Made by a program: the position numbers and the translations under genes. A stretch of DNA of 20,349 nucleotides from Chara braunii (taxonomy: Eukaryota > Streptophyta > Charophyceae > Charales > Characeae). Under the pieces are notes generated by a model. It was not told where the DNA came from. It made no database searches and saw only the letters and a program-made list of their open reading frames with translations. How positions within the stretch are numbered: the first letter of the stretch is position 1; every line of letters begins with the position of its first letter. Location: assembly GCA_003427395.1 (NCBI GenBank), contig BFEA01000055.1, positions 3,625,277 to 3,645,625 of the forward strand. The letters run 5' to 3'. Below, piece by piece: positions 1-9,287 of the stretch.

Positions 1-365
1 GCAAAAACGAAATGAATCTTCCGCTGAAACGTGGAAATATACACTGCCACTAGGGGCATATAACGAAATGAATCTTCCGCTGAAACGTGGAAATATTCAC
101 ATCCGGCCGTGACTGCCAACAACGGCCCTGGGGGCATACTGGAAAGATGCATGGAGTGCAGGTCCTCAACGGCCAACAGGTAGGGGCATATTGAAAAGTT
201 GGCAGCGGTACCGGTAGGGGCATATTGAACATATTCGAGGCCCAAGTGACGCCAGGGGTTTTCTGGAAACTTGAGTCGTTGTTAGAGGGGCAATTCAGAA
301 AACTTCGGCCGTCCGAGGGCAAATCGCCAATTAACGGAAATTTCAGGGGCATTTCGCAAATTTTC
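1..365. repeat. Degenerate GGGGCATATT repeat array with 56-bp tandem duplication
   Basis: A 34-base block is repeated exactly at 7-40 and 63-96 (period 56). A GGGGCA core followed by an A/T-rich stretch recurs near 52, 131, 183, 218, 287 and 345, most clearly as TAGGGGCATATTGAA at 181 and 216. I recognise no coding region here. The ORFs that cross it have no family features. It ends in two A runs (about 368-383 and 390-400). Confidence 0.6.
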
Positions 366-760
366 CCAAAAAAAAAAAAAAAAGATAAAAAAAAAAAAGG
401 CCGGCGGTGGTAACGCTGAAGTATCGAATGAGGCCCACGTACAGGATTTTGAAAAAGAAGGGCCCTACCGGTTCATGAATCTGGCGCAGAAACAGCGCCA
501 AATTCTTGAACGGGTAAAAGCAGGCCCAGGGAGATGTGGCCACGGCGCGAAGGCGCCTTTCACCCAGGGGAAAGTTGTTTGGGCCTGTAGTACCAAATGG
601 CCCAACTTTGGGCCGCGTGGGCTCTTTCAACCAATTATCCCAATCAGATTGGCACATTTGCCGCATGTTTGAGAGAACCATATCCCCCCTTTGCGAGGGT
701 GAAGGCGTGAGTTCTGCCAATCTCCTCTAATAGTTCGTATGAGCAGAACTTTGATGAGCC

Positions 761-1183
761 CTATCTGGCTCTGAAGGGAAAAAGGTTTTCTTGTTTGAAG
801 GTAGCTCCATTTCGTGACTTCCACAGGGCTTCCATTATAGCACCACGGCAAGCCAACGCCACGTATGGCCAGCCTACGGAGTAGTCGGAACCAGCTTGAG
901 ATAGACCGTAGAGTAACCACTCCTGGGTCCAACGAAACTTGTCCCCAGTTATATCTTTCCATCGTTCCTTCCACCACTCCCAAACCTGTATCGAATATGG
1001 GCAGTACAGCCAAACATGAGAGGCTGTCTCCCATCCCCTGTGGCCCCGAGCGCACTGTGTACTAATATCCATTCCCTTGGAGGCTTGGAGCACAGCCATG
1101 TTGCAGATGGGATCACCAGCAGTGTTTGTAGCCAGATCAGACTGCCCTGCTTCTGGGAAGCCATCAGTTTTAGGCCCTTCCAT
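761..1183 (-). pseudogene. LINE C-terminal zf-RVT-like fragment
   Basis: This is the best preserved part of the LINE relic, a 140-residue open frame. Residues 44-71 contain CARGHRGWETASHVWLYC followed by PYSIQVWEWW. The spacing of Cys44, Glu52-Thr53, His56 and Cys61 and the following Trp residues matches the reverse-transcriptase zinc-binding domain (C...ET..H.f..C......W) at the end of many plant LINE ORF2 proteins. The later segment with AIMEALWKSRNGATF resembles the usual W..RN...F block after that domain. The family uses this region in RNA/DNA binding. This copy lacks the second Cys of the usual CxxC pair and is cut off from the RT by frameshifts, so it is a fossil. Confidence 0.65.
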
Positions 1184-1255
1184 AAGCCAGATAGATCTAT
1201 ATTACCCAACACGAAACCTGGCTCCTTTGCTAGCCTCTCTGTATCAGTGACAACT

Positions 1256-1257
<2 letters not shown>

Positions 1258-1301
<44 letters not shown>
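1258..1301. repeat. T44 homopolymer run inside the LINE relic
   Basis: An uninterrupted run of 44 T on the plus strand equals poly(A) on the minus strand, the strand of the LINE relic. It separates the zf-RVT-like part (below 1250) from the upstream part (above 1302). It could be the A-tail of a retroposed fragment lying at 1302 and above, or an expanded slippage tract. The run length may be imprecise in the assembly. Confidence 0.8.
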
Positions 1302-1949
1302 CCTTGGCTGTTGATCATAGCACTTGAACTCCCAGCTTGGTACAGAAGCTTATTACCGGAGAAAAGGCATCTGGGCTGGTCACACCCTTTCATCCACATA
1401 GCAGGGGCTCGATCTGTATCTGTGTAGCATCTTCCACAAGCAATGTAGCTTTCAGATGCTTTCTCCCCTTTGGCAGAGGCTTCTAATCTTACCCTGCATT
1501 CCAGCAGTCCCACGGTGGTTCCCACCACAACCCGGTCCTCTATATATTTGAGGGTTCGCATTGCAGAATGTGAGGGACCGCGTGTCCACACTTGGACCCT
1601 CATCCCTTGAGGGAGTTCTGGTCCTATTATCCTTAGCACCAATTGCCTGTCATCTGAGTCTCGTACTCACGCTCCCGCAGAGGAGACTTTGCCAAGAACT
1701 GGGAATGCTTCTGAGAAGTTTTTGCTTCTACATTGCGTAGGAGGGGCAGCTTTGCCTTGAGTTGAGGTACAGACAGCCATGTACCAGTCCCCTCGTCCCA
1801 GATGTCTCGTACCTGCACCACTCCAAAGATGAGAAAGAATACCTAGCACAGTTGACGGCCAATGAGAGGGTGAGAAAGATCTAGGACCGTCCGATCCCTT
1901 TGCTATCTGCGGATGGAAAGGGTCACACACATGAGAGATCCTCATTCCT

Positions 1950-3140
1950 GTACTTTTCGGACCGCTAGTGGGACTTGGCCCCGGTGGGTGTTTGTTGAGG
2001 GATTCCCAGCCTCATCTCTTTCGTTTCACTTAAAAAATTTATTTCTGTTAGGCGCCTGGGGCCTGGACCCACCAGGCAAGATTTACGTCACTGCTGAAGG
2101 GTTTTCAACCATGTGCGGCCGTCTGTGACGATAGGCAATCGTTGATCCTTTTCCGTATAGAGGGCGCATTGCGATTGTCTTTGTTTTCTTCTCCGTAGCT
2201 GCCCTTCGGCCAATAGAAGACTTTTAACAATATTTTGTTGTCCATTTAGTAAGCCATTTTGCATTGGCCAGAAGCTGCAATTCTATGGTTTTCAAAGGGG
2301 AGGGGGGGGGTTACAGCCTCGCCCCGTCATTTTGTAATGTGCAGAAATAGAGAATATTGGAGAGTACTGACAGTTCCCNCCCCCCCCCCGCCAAAAAAAA
2401 AGAGTACTGACGGTTCAACTTGCCGTACGGCGTCATTGTGGTAAGCTGTGTAATTGCAACCGTGGCTGTATGTGTCCCACTTAAGTTCTAAGTACGCTGG
2501 CACTGTCCGCCCTTAGTCTCCTTTATGGGCCACATGCACCCCCCCTTCTTGTAGGCCCAACCACACAATACTTGTGGGGCTGTCCACATGAGGAAGGTCC
2601 CAATGTGGAAACGCATGGGAGATCCTAAAGTGAGCCGTGTCCTATTTTTTGTTTGTGCCAGTTGGTGCCCCCCGCAAATATGGCCTGCGTTCATGGCACA
2701 AATGGAATGAATGTTGCCACCGCCTATGGGAAGATACAGTGGTGTTCGTTTCTTTTGTAACAGGTGGCCCAGTACTCCCAGCCACTGCTGACACCGTGAA
2801 CGTGACCGGCCGGTCATTTGGCCCTGCGCCTGTGAACGGTCAGACCACAAAAGAGCGGTGTTTTTTTTTTTTAATTTTCCCGGACTCACCCAGCTACATA
2901 GCCTCAAGCCCCACAGCGAGATGACATTAAAAAAATAAAAAAAAAATCGAAATAACCTACGAAATAACAAACAAAAATGTTTATTTTGGCTAGTTGCATA
3001 TTTTTTCGTTTTTAATAAAAAAAATATTATTAAAAAAAATTGAAAAAATTATGGGGGGTTACCCTCCGATAACCCCCACCCTCCTATAAAAAAACACACC
3101 CCCCCCAGCCCAAAAAAAAAGCAAGCCCCGATCCTGCTCT
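1950..3140. other. Stretch with no recognised gene; homopolymers and small repeats
   Basis: I find no recognisable coding sequence. The block 2361-2376 (agagtactgacagttc) recurs at 2401-2416 with one change, flanking a C run that contains the ambiguous base at 2379 and an A run. A perfect 14-bp palindrome, TGACCGGCCGGTCA, lies at 2803-2816. From 2860 to 3120 the sequence is dominated by A, T and C runs and is very A/T-rich. A 160-residue minus-strand open frame at 2970-2488 has no family features and I consider it chance. Confidence 0.5.
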
Positions 3141-3236
3141 CCGTGAACTCCTTGAACTCCTACGCCGTGAACTCCATGAACGCCATGAACTCCATGACCG
3201 GTCTCTGTCCACAGACCCCGTGAACCGTTCACGGGG
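3141..3236. repeat. GTGAACTCC minisatellite ending in a perfect 21-bp palindrome
   Basis: The unit GTGAACTCC / ATGAACTCC / ATGAACGCC is repeated from 3142 to about 3198. On the minus strand it would read as VHG repeats. It is followed at 3216-3236 by CCCCGTGAAC-C-GTTCACGGGG, a perfect inverted repeat with 10-bp arms and a one-base centre. The palindrome uses the same GTGAAC word as the repeat units. Confidence 0.7.
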
Positions 3237-3239
3237 GTA

Positions 3240-4260
3240 CGACACTGCTCCCAGCTGGCAGGCCTGTCTTCTATCGACGACTGGGGGTACTCCGAATCCC
3301 AGAATGAGGCGCCACCTGCTGCAGGTACCTGTTCGTCATCACAGTTGGTGGGACAGCGCATTGCAGGTCATCCTTTCAGTCCTGGACAGCATCAGCAGTT
3401 GTTGATGTATGATGGCTGCCAGTCCCAATGCCCCATTGAAAACCACGTGGCTACACCGGTCCCTCCATCGGTGGGAGATCTGCAGCTGTTCTACGTTCCT
3501 GTGTGGGGGTGCAGCATGGACTGGGGGGCCCGTCCATGGCCCGGACAATGCAAAGGTCACTGCTTCTGTGACCGATGTCCCACGCTCCTGTTGTCACAGG
3601 TCGTCATACCTTGTCGTCACTGGTTTCGGCCGTGGAGCTCATCGAGGCTTTGAAAAGCATCCTCGGGCATCCTACCGGCAACGGCCATGACCGCGACAGC
3701 GAGCTGTTCTCGCTGCCTCCTTCTGAGGCGCGACATTCCGAGACGCAGAAGTCTGAAGGTGTTGCCGTGCAGCAAGACAACGAACAGCCCCTCACCCAAC
3801 CCCCCCGTGCCAAGGTAGTGGTGTATCCGACGCTGCTGTGCCTCATCATCCACAATGCGTGTTCCTCCACGCACGACAAAAAGTTGTTGAATCACGGGTG
3901 CAACCGCGCGAGGGAAGGAAGTTTGCCACAAATGGAAAGACGGCCTGCTGGGTGCACCCGTGACGGACAATAATGCGGCTGCCTTGTTTCCACTCGGTGG
4001 GGCCTTATCAATTTCCCTTTGTCGTGGACAGAGCACATGGCCATAAGGTACGGTCAGATGCGTATGGGAGAGGCCAAGTTTGGAGTTGGATGCAGCCGAT
4101 AACGTGGAGGGTTTCCAAACACACATGGACAACTCTGTCAATGGGGACAACTGCAAAGAAGGATGCAATGGCTGTACGTGGAAACAGTCGCTATCAGAGA
4201 CGTTATAATTCTCAATATTTTTGTCATTTTCCTGGCGTTCATAAAAAGAAAACAAATCAA
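3240..4260. other. G+C-rich stretch with unrecognised open frames on both strands
   Basis: Open frames overlap on both strands: plus 3345-3653 and 3575-3973 (102 and 132 residues) and minus 4255-3617 (212 residues). None shows a motif I recognise, and I cannot tell which, if any, is real. An 11-bp perfect inverted repeat, TCACGGGTGCA / TGCACCCGTGA, sits at 3892-3902 and 3953-3963 with a 50-base loop. A decayed coding sequence of unknown type is possible because the base composition is G+C-richer than the flanks. Confidence 0.35.
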
Positions 4261-5536
4261 TATTTACGTATTTCTAGATAAGAAAAACCGGCCACACGTG
4301 GATTTAAATGATGCTAGTGGTTCCGGGCCCCTAATTGGGTTACTCAGGAACAAAAGTGTAAATTTTGTTTTTGAAACAAGTGTGGATGCGGCAGGTTCTG
4401 AGTTCGAAAAGGCAAAAAAGAAAACATGACAAAAGTGGTCATGGCAGGCCCCCAGTTAGGAAATGCAAAAGAAACAGGACTCTTGCTTTTCTTTCCCTTC
4501 TATATATTTCTTAGGGCACACTCATGCTCGGAGTTTTTCGACTAAACTCCATTGTAATTGCTCTCGACCCATACTAAGACTGCGACCCCAACTCCGCAAA
4601 ATATGTGGATTTGGGAAGGGCCTATTTGAGGATTTGGGCTTGGTTCGGGTCGCACTGCTGTATCTTTTCGGATGGGACAAGGGTCACAAGGCTGCGACCG
4701 TCTGGAGAAATGGTGATTTGGTACTTTGCTGGTCACACACGACACCATCCGCAAATTGTGCAGATTTTCTTTTTCCAGTTTTTTCCCCCTCCTGCACCCG
4801 GCGCCAACACCTGACCCACGTGCGTGTGACCAGGCCATGGCCCATGCGGACTCCCAAAAGCACAGATTTCACAAATCTCGCCAGTACAACTGACAATCTC
4901 CCAAGAACTTTTGTGAACAAAGTTTTTGTCAATTTTTGAAGAAATGTGAAAAAATAAATAGGGCATTTGCGGTCTCCAGAGGTGATGGCAAATCCCCTTC
5001 CCCTTGCACCGCGGCCTCCCAGGCCTCTGACTAATGGGCACACGAATAGTACATTGGTATTTCGGCAAATCTGTGTGAGCGGCCCTCTAGTGGGCCTCTA
5101 CCCTTTTTTGGGGGGAGTTTGGGATTATAGGTCCCAGTGTGAGTATGCCATCAGATACTGGCCACATTTGGGGCCACATTCATCCCTAAACGTCCTGGTG
5201 AGAGTATTCCCTTCAAGTTGCTTTGTGCCGCAAATTGTGCGTGTCATGGTCTGATTCATCTGCATCCAGAAAAGTCCTAGCAGGAGAATGGGCCTCTCCA
5301 GACTGCTCACCAAACACGTTTTCTGGTGAGGTCGGCTTCTGCCCACTACCACACCTATTCCTTGTTGTCGGAAACTAGTTTGAATTGTGAGCAATTCAGT
5401 TGGTGAGGCCTCATGTGACCCTACTTCTCACGCCCTGCTCTGCTTTCCTTGTCGGAGTGACTAAAGCGCAAAAAGGGGCCCGAAAAGAGGCAAAATAGGG
5501 TGTGCCAAGGATTTTTGGGAAATTGAGTGTGGAGAC
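4260..5536. other. Stretch with no recognised gene
   Basis: The longest open frame is 158 residues (plus 4463-4939) and has no motif I recognise. Its overlap with open frames on the minus strand and its irregular composition argue against coding. The word CGCAAAT followed by TGTG-like bases recurs near 4596, 4749, 5063 and 5229, but the bases around these sites do not align into a clear repeat unit. Confidence 0.4.
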
Positions 5537-5636
5537 CAGGTAGTTCCCTTTTTCGTCCCAATTGGTCTGCTTCGTAGTCCTAGGCACCAGGTCTCTTTTT
5601 CTAGTTTTTCTTGTTTGTAGTGTATAAGCTCTTTAG
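5537..5636 (+). repeat. Dispersed ~100-bp repeat, copy 1
   Basis: This begins CAGGTAGTTCCCTTTTT and continues through CACCAGGTCTCTTTTTCT to CTTTAG. It matches 11008-11101 in the same orientation, by eye at roughly 85% identity with one 4-base gap. Sequence outside these limits does not match, so it is a discrete unit. It lies about 500 bp upstream of the start of the zinc-knuckle ORF. It could be a short nonautonomous element, a shared 5' untranslated or promoter segment, or the remnant of an LTR. Confidence 0.75.
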
Positions 5637-6133
5637 TTCTAGCTATTCTTCTCACACCATAACGCGACCCCTGACGAGTGCCGGTTCTGGAGGCGGCCGA
5701 AACAGCTGTCGGGTTAATGCCAGTGTGCTTCAAGACATGGTGGTTCGCCGCCTTATTTTCTTGAACTTCAACGTTATATTTTTCGAGCTGATGCGCTCGG
5801 GGGACTTTTCTTCTTGCTTCTTCTTTCCCACCTCTACATCTACTTCACCTTCTTCATTGGCTTGAGTGATTTTTCACTTACTTGCTATTCGCATGGGTTA
5901 CTAACTCTACTGCGAATTTCACATACATAACCGGCGGGGGATACTACCCCGTTAGAGTGACTAGTATGTCCATTGCTTTGATTACATGCTTCCCACTTAT
6001 TGCCGATGTCCTTACCAGGCTTACCCCCTTAAGGCTTCTGCTTTCACTCTATATCCTTTTTGTCTTTCATCATTTATTGCACACTTGGGATTGTCTATCA
6101 GTATTACGGAGGACGCGCTTAGTCCTCTCCAGT

Positions 6134-7480
6134 ATGTATCGTCGTTCGCTATGCCACTTTTGCCATTTACCTGGGCATTTCATACGTGAATGTCCCTTTC
6201 GAGATGTACCGAATGCAGTGGGGATGGCGGCAAGTATCAGGGATGATCAACCACATTCTGCAGGAGCTTCGTCTTCGTCTTATAGCGGTAACAATGGTAT
6301 TCTCCCAGCACCTTCACATGAAGGATTGTCGACTTCAAATGCTATTGTGCCATATCAGGCACCTCAGACCAGGAGTGGCGATGGCGGGGGAAATTCAAAT
6401 TTTCGCGGGAATTATAATGGAGGTTTCAACAGCAATCAGCGCAATCCGAGATTATGGGACAACGATCCAAGGGATCGCGACGAGAGGTTCGACAGAATCT
6501 ACGGAATGCTGTCCGAACAGGCAAAAGAGCGGGAGCAATGGAAACGGGAAGCTGCCCGTTTGCTCGCTTTAGAATAAGAGAAGAAGAGATTGCAGGAAGA
6601 AAAAGAGCAATGATCTGAAGCCAAGAAGGGGAGGGAGCTGCAAGAGGCTAAACTAGGGCAGATCGTCCGTTCCAGTATGAAGGTTGTGTATGATCAGCAT
6701 TGGGGAAGAAGGTGGACCTCCCGGGCGACGAAGAATCTGAAGTCAGCAAATTTCGGAAGGAGCTGGATGATCTAAAGACTAAAGGTGTCGGTAATCCAGC
6801 CACATCAAACATCGAGAGCCTTCACAAGGAGAAGGAGACTCTAGTGCAGATGCAAGACGTTGAGAACAAGGAGGTCATGCTACGGAGGGAGATTGAAGAA
6901 TTGAAGGCGAAAGCATGCGGTGTTCAAGACAACAAAAGTGTCGAGTGGTGGCCCTGAAACTACAAGTAGAGGAGCTTAACTTGTTCAGAAAAACTCTTGA
7001 AGAGAAGAGTTCCGAGGTTGTTTTTCTTCGTGCTGAGAACAACCATCTTCGAAAGGACTTTCATGATCTCAAGAGCGAGTTCCTCCATCTGCGAGACACG
7101 TCCATATGCAGCGTCACAGGGATTGTCGAGAAGAGTCCGCCTGAAGCACCTATGCCGAGTAAGTCAAAGGGCGATGCCATGTATACCCCTAAAGACATGG
7201 AGAGTTTTTATAAGGCTTACAAAGACGCATTGGAGGGAAAGGAGATGACTCTCAGAGAGGCCGATGCGCTGAAAGATCGTTTGGCAAAAGCAGGAGCTAA
7301 TAAGTACCGTATTTCTGTTCGAAGATCTGCTGCGAAAAGGACCACACCAATGAATTTGAAAACCGCGATGAACGTCGTGGAGGTTGAATCTGATGATCAG
7401 GTGCTTTGTTGTGTTATGACTTTCATGGATCACTTCCTTATGATCAGGTATCATATATTTTTGTTCCATAATGTGTTGTG
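6134..7480 (+). pseudogene. Gag-like ORF1: CCHC zinc knuckle plus long coiled coil (broken)
   Basis: From the ATG at 6134 the protein opens MYRRSLCHFCHLPGHFIREC, a perfect CX2CX4HX4C zinc knuckle (DNA 6152-6193), the nucleic-acid-binding motif of retroelement Gag proteins. A Ser/Gly/Asn-rich linker follows, then charged helical sequence (DERFDRIYGMLSEQAKERE). In-frame stops occur at 6575 and about 6611. Frame shifts near 6695 and 6945 carry the reading into further coiled-coil segments (ELDDLKTK, LRREIEELKAK, LQVEELNLFRKTLEEK). The end is a basic segment, SVRRSAAKRTTPMNLKTAMN, and VEVES. The longer open frame from 5882 only adds hydrophobic sequence unlike a Gag and is probably 5' untranslated. 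Its 3' part (from 7258) is duplicated in inverted orientation at 9287-8895, directly upstream of a GIY-YIG domain. I therefore infer that it is the first ORF of the same element. At least four lesions make this copy nonfunctional. Confidence 0.7.
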
Positions 7481-7646
7481 AAGATCTGCTGCTTTGTTAT
7501 GTTGCGACTTTCGTAGATCACTTCCTTATGATCAGGTCTCGTATATTTTTCGTCTCGTCATTATTCTATTAATTAGTGCGAAAGAAATAACTTAAAGGTG
7601 GGGTAACAAGTTTCGCAACCTTCTTTCCCTGTCGATTAACTCTAAT
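7258..7646 (+). repeat. Left arm of ~390-bp inverted repeat
   Basis: The segment from AGGCCGATGCGCT to GATTAACTCTAAT matches the reverse complement of 8895-9287, by eye at about nine bases in ten. It contains the end of the gag-like ORF1 and about 170 bp beyond it. Homology stops sharply at both ends: upstream at 7258 inside ORF1 coding, downstream at 7646. On the plus strand this is the 3' part of copy A of the element. Confidence 0.85.
7403..7554 (+). repeat. 88-bp-period direct repeat inside the arm
   Basis: The block GCTTTGTTGTGTTATGACTT... at 7403-7466 recurs at 7491-7554 with several substitutions. Both copies include GATCACTTCCTTATGATCAGGT and end in TATATTTTTnGT. The same pair is present in the right arm, so the duplication predates the inversion. 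It covers the end of the ORF1 frame and the sequence after it. Confidence 0.75.
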
Positions 7647-8893
7647 CGGTGAAACGGAACGAAACATGCTCGTGCATGTGTGAAAATTCCTTATTAGTCG
7701 AGGCACATGTACAAACTGGTTTGGAAACCGCAACAAAGGACCTAAAATTATACAGAAGGTCACCCACCGCTTTATTCTTTGTCCATACCAACCGAAAACG
7801 TCGACAAAAAGGATCAAGGTAGTTAGAGGGAAGCTCAACATTAGTTATGATATTTTTACAAAAATCCTGAATCTTACTCTTAAGCAGTCCATCATCGTAT
7901 TTAATTATAACCACATGGCACAAGCCTCACTGATAGACCAAGGTTGAACTTCCTTCTACTGTTCTACAGTAATGGGAAAGTACAAGTTTGAGAGTAGTGC
8001 GATATTTATTGCCTGAGAAATATCAGACACCATCATAGGCTGCAATGAATTGATCAAGACTTCATTCGTTAAGTTTTTCCCTAGAAGACGGATTACACTG
8101 GAATTGGATCAACGAATTCTGGATAGGCTGTGATTTGGAACAAAATCTACAGAGTTTATGGACGATGACAAAAGCACCCAAGGTAAACCACGCACGACAA
8201 TGCTTAAGCAAATAGAAAGGATGATCCTTCGAAGAGACGACAAGAGAACCGAAAATACGTTTGGTAAGTTTTCAATTATCGGCAATAACTAGGTCAGAAT
8301 TGGAGGAGATGGAGAACGACGTTGGTTGGTGAGAATCAGTAGTGGTTTGCATGATTTTAATAAGACTAACAGAGGTATAACCGAAGGAGGAGGTGAATAA
8401 TCAGGGAATGTTGGGCGACGGGGAGGAGGAGGCAGAGGGTGAGGGAGAGGGGAGAGAAATAGGGATATGAGAAAGTGTGGAAGGGAGAGGGAGAGGGATA
8501 GGATTAGGGAGGAGGGATGTTTTTTTTTTATGAGGCGAGGAGGAAACCATGATAAAATCATAATCGTTCCTTCCGACAAGGCCAACAGGAGCGCTTACGA
8601 CTTCGGGGTTTCGAAGAGTTGAGGGACAGATAAAATGATTTAATAAAGAATTTCTCTAAAGAAAGTAGATCAGATTCAAATGGTACGAAGATAGTAATAA
8701 CAACATAGTCGTTAAGGTCGATGTGCCTGAGCCAACGATATATATTACGATTAGAACTAATCCTACCACCAATCGAAGAACCAAAATCTTCCTTCTGCCT
8801 AACGTTGATCGATCTAGATGTCAATATACACGTGGCGATACCAGGGCGAGAAAATGGCGTAGACGAGAGGACCTGGACAGTGAAAGAAATCAT
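7642..8893 (-). pseudogene. Permuted Penelope-like element fragment: N-terminal GIY-YIG, linker, CxC motif
   Basis: Read from 8893 down, one frame at about 8880-8830 gives GPLVYAIFSPWYRHVYID, matching the two conserved strands of GIY-YIG (here VYA...VYI). After a short indel near 8825 the main frame continues SINVRQKEDF with the conserved Arg, then YRWLRHIDLNDYVVI and LLSLEKFFIKSF with the conserved Glu and the usual ..LN end. Thus both catalytic residues (Arg32 and Glu80 of the 8893 frame) are present. Then come a Pro-rich low-complexity linker, a decayed segment near 8270-8130 (KRIFGSLVVSSKDHPFYLL) and the 7923-7642 frame with FRLVWTKNKAVGDLLYNF and VCTCAS, a Cys-x-Cys motif at 7713-7705. 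In Chlamys/Naiad Penelope-like elements an N-terminal GIY-YIG is joined to the RT by a CxC domain. Here the sequence stops before any RT, at the junction with the left arm. Several frame breaks make it a pseudogene. Confidence 0.6.
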
Positions 8894-8894
8894 A

Positions 8895-9287
8895 ATTAGA
8901 CTTAATCAACAGGGAAAGAAGGTTGCGAAACTTGTTACCCTGCCTTATTGCTTTAGCACTAATTAATAGAATAACGACGAGACGAAAAGTATACGAGACT
9001 TGATCAAAAGGAACTTAAAGGAAGTGATCCACGAAAGTCACAACATAACAAAGCAGCAAATCTTCGCAGCAGATCATCGAACAAAAATATATGAGACCTG
9101 ATCATAAGGAAGTGATCCATGAAAGTCACAACACAACAAAGCACCTGATCATGAGATTCAACCTCCACGATGTTCATCGCGGTTTTCAAATTCATTGGTG
9201 TGGTCCTTTTCGCAGCAGATCTTCAAACAGAGAGACGGTACTTATTAGCTCCTGCTTTTGCCAAACGATCTTTGAGCGCATCGGCCT
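8895..9287 (-). repeat. Right arm of ~390-bp inverted repeat (ORF1 3' end of copy B)
   Basis: This is the reverse complement of 7258-7646. On the minus strand it encodes the end of the gag-like ORF1 (TTPMNLKTAMN at about 9207-9175), followed by untranslated sequence that runs directly into the GIY-YIG fragment at 8893. This is the physical evidence that ORF1 and the GIY-YIG ORF belong to one element in that order. Homology ends at 9287, where the frame upstream no longer resembles ORF1, as expected for a 5'-truncated retroelement insertion. Confidence 0.85.

Larger units (their letters stand above)
620..1950 (-). pseudogene. Decayed LINE (non-LTR retrotransposon) ORF2 3' portion
   Basis: Read on the minus strand from about 1945 downwards, several frames carry pieces of the region that follows the reverse transcriptase core in plant-type LINEs. 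The 1821-1633 frame starts with VRDIWDEGTGTWLS and a Leu/Lys-rich helix, like the D-[IL]-W-D-E...W-L-S block between RT and the C-terminal zinc-binding domain. The 1945-1667 frame supplies the stretch just upstream of it. The 1183-761 frame gives a zf-RVT-like end. Frame changes and stops separate all pieces, so the copy is dead. The RT catalytic core itself is not in the window. Assignment rests on motif memory only, and the exact ends are not visible. The segment 720-420 may hold more of its 3' tail (a frame with WDNWLKEPTRP), but this is uncertain. Confidence 0.6.

Noticed and set aside
2488-2970. 160-residue minus-strand open frame
   Set aside because: It begins in A/T homopolymer sequence, and its composition and lack of motifs suggest chance.
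3617-4255. 212-residue minus-strand open frame
   Set aside because: No recognisable motif. It overlaps plus-strand open frames in G+C-rich DNA and has no start context, so it was left as undetermined.
4590-5245. Apparent ~156-bp periodicity of CGCAAATnTGTG words
   Set aside because: Only the short word recurs. The intervening sequences do not align, and four hits of a loose motif may be chance.
5882-6133. N-terminal extension of the zinc-knuckle frame
   Set aside because: Hydrophobic and unlike Gag-type proteins. The ATG at 6134, just before the knuckle, is the more sensible start.
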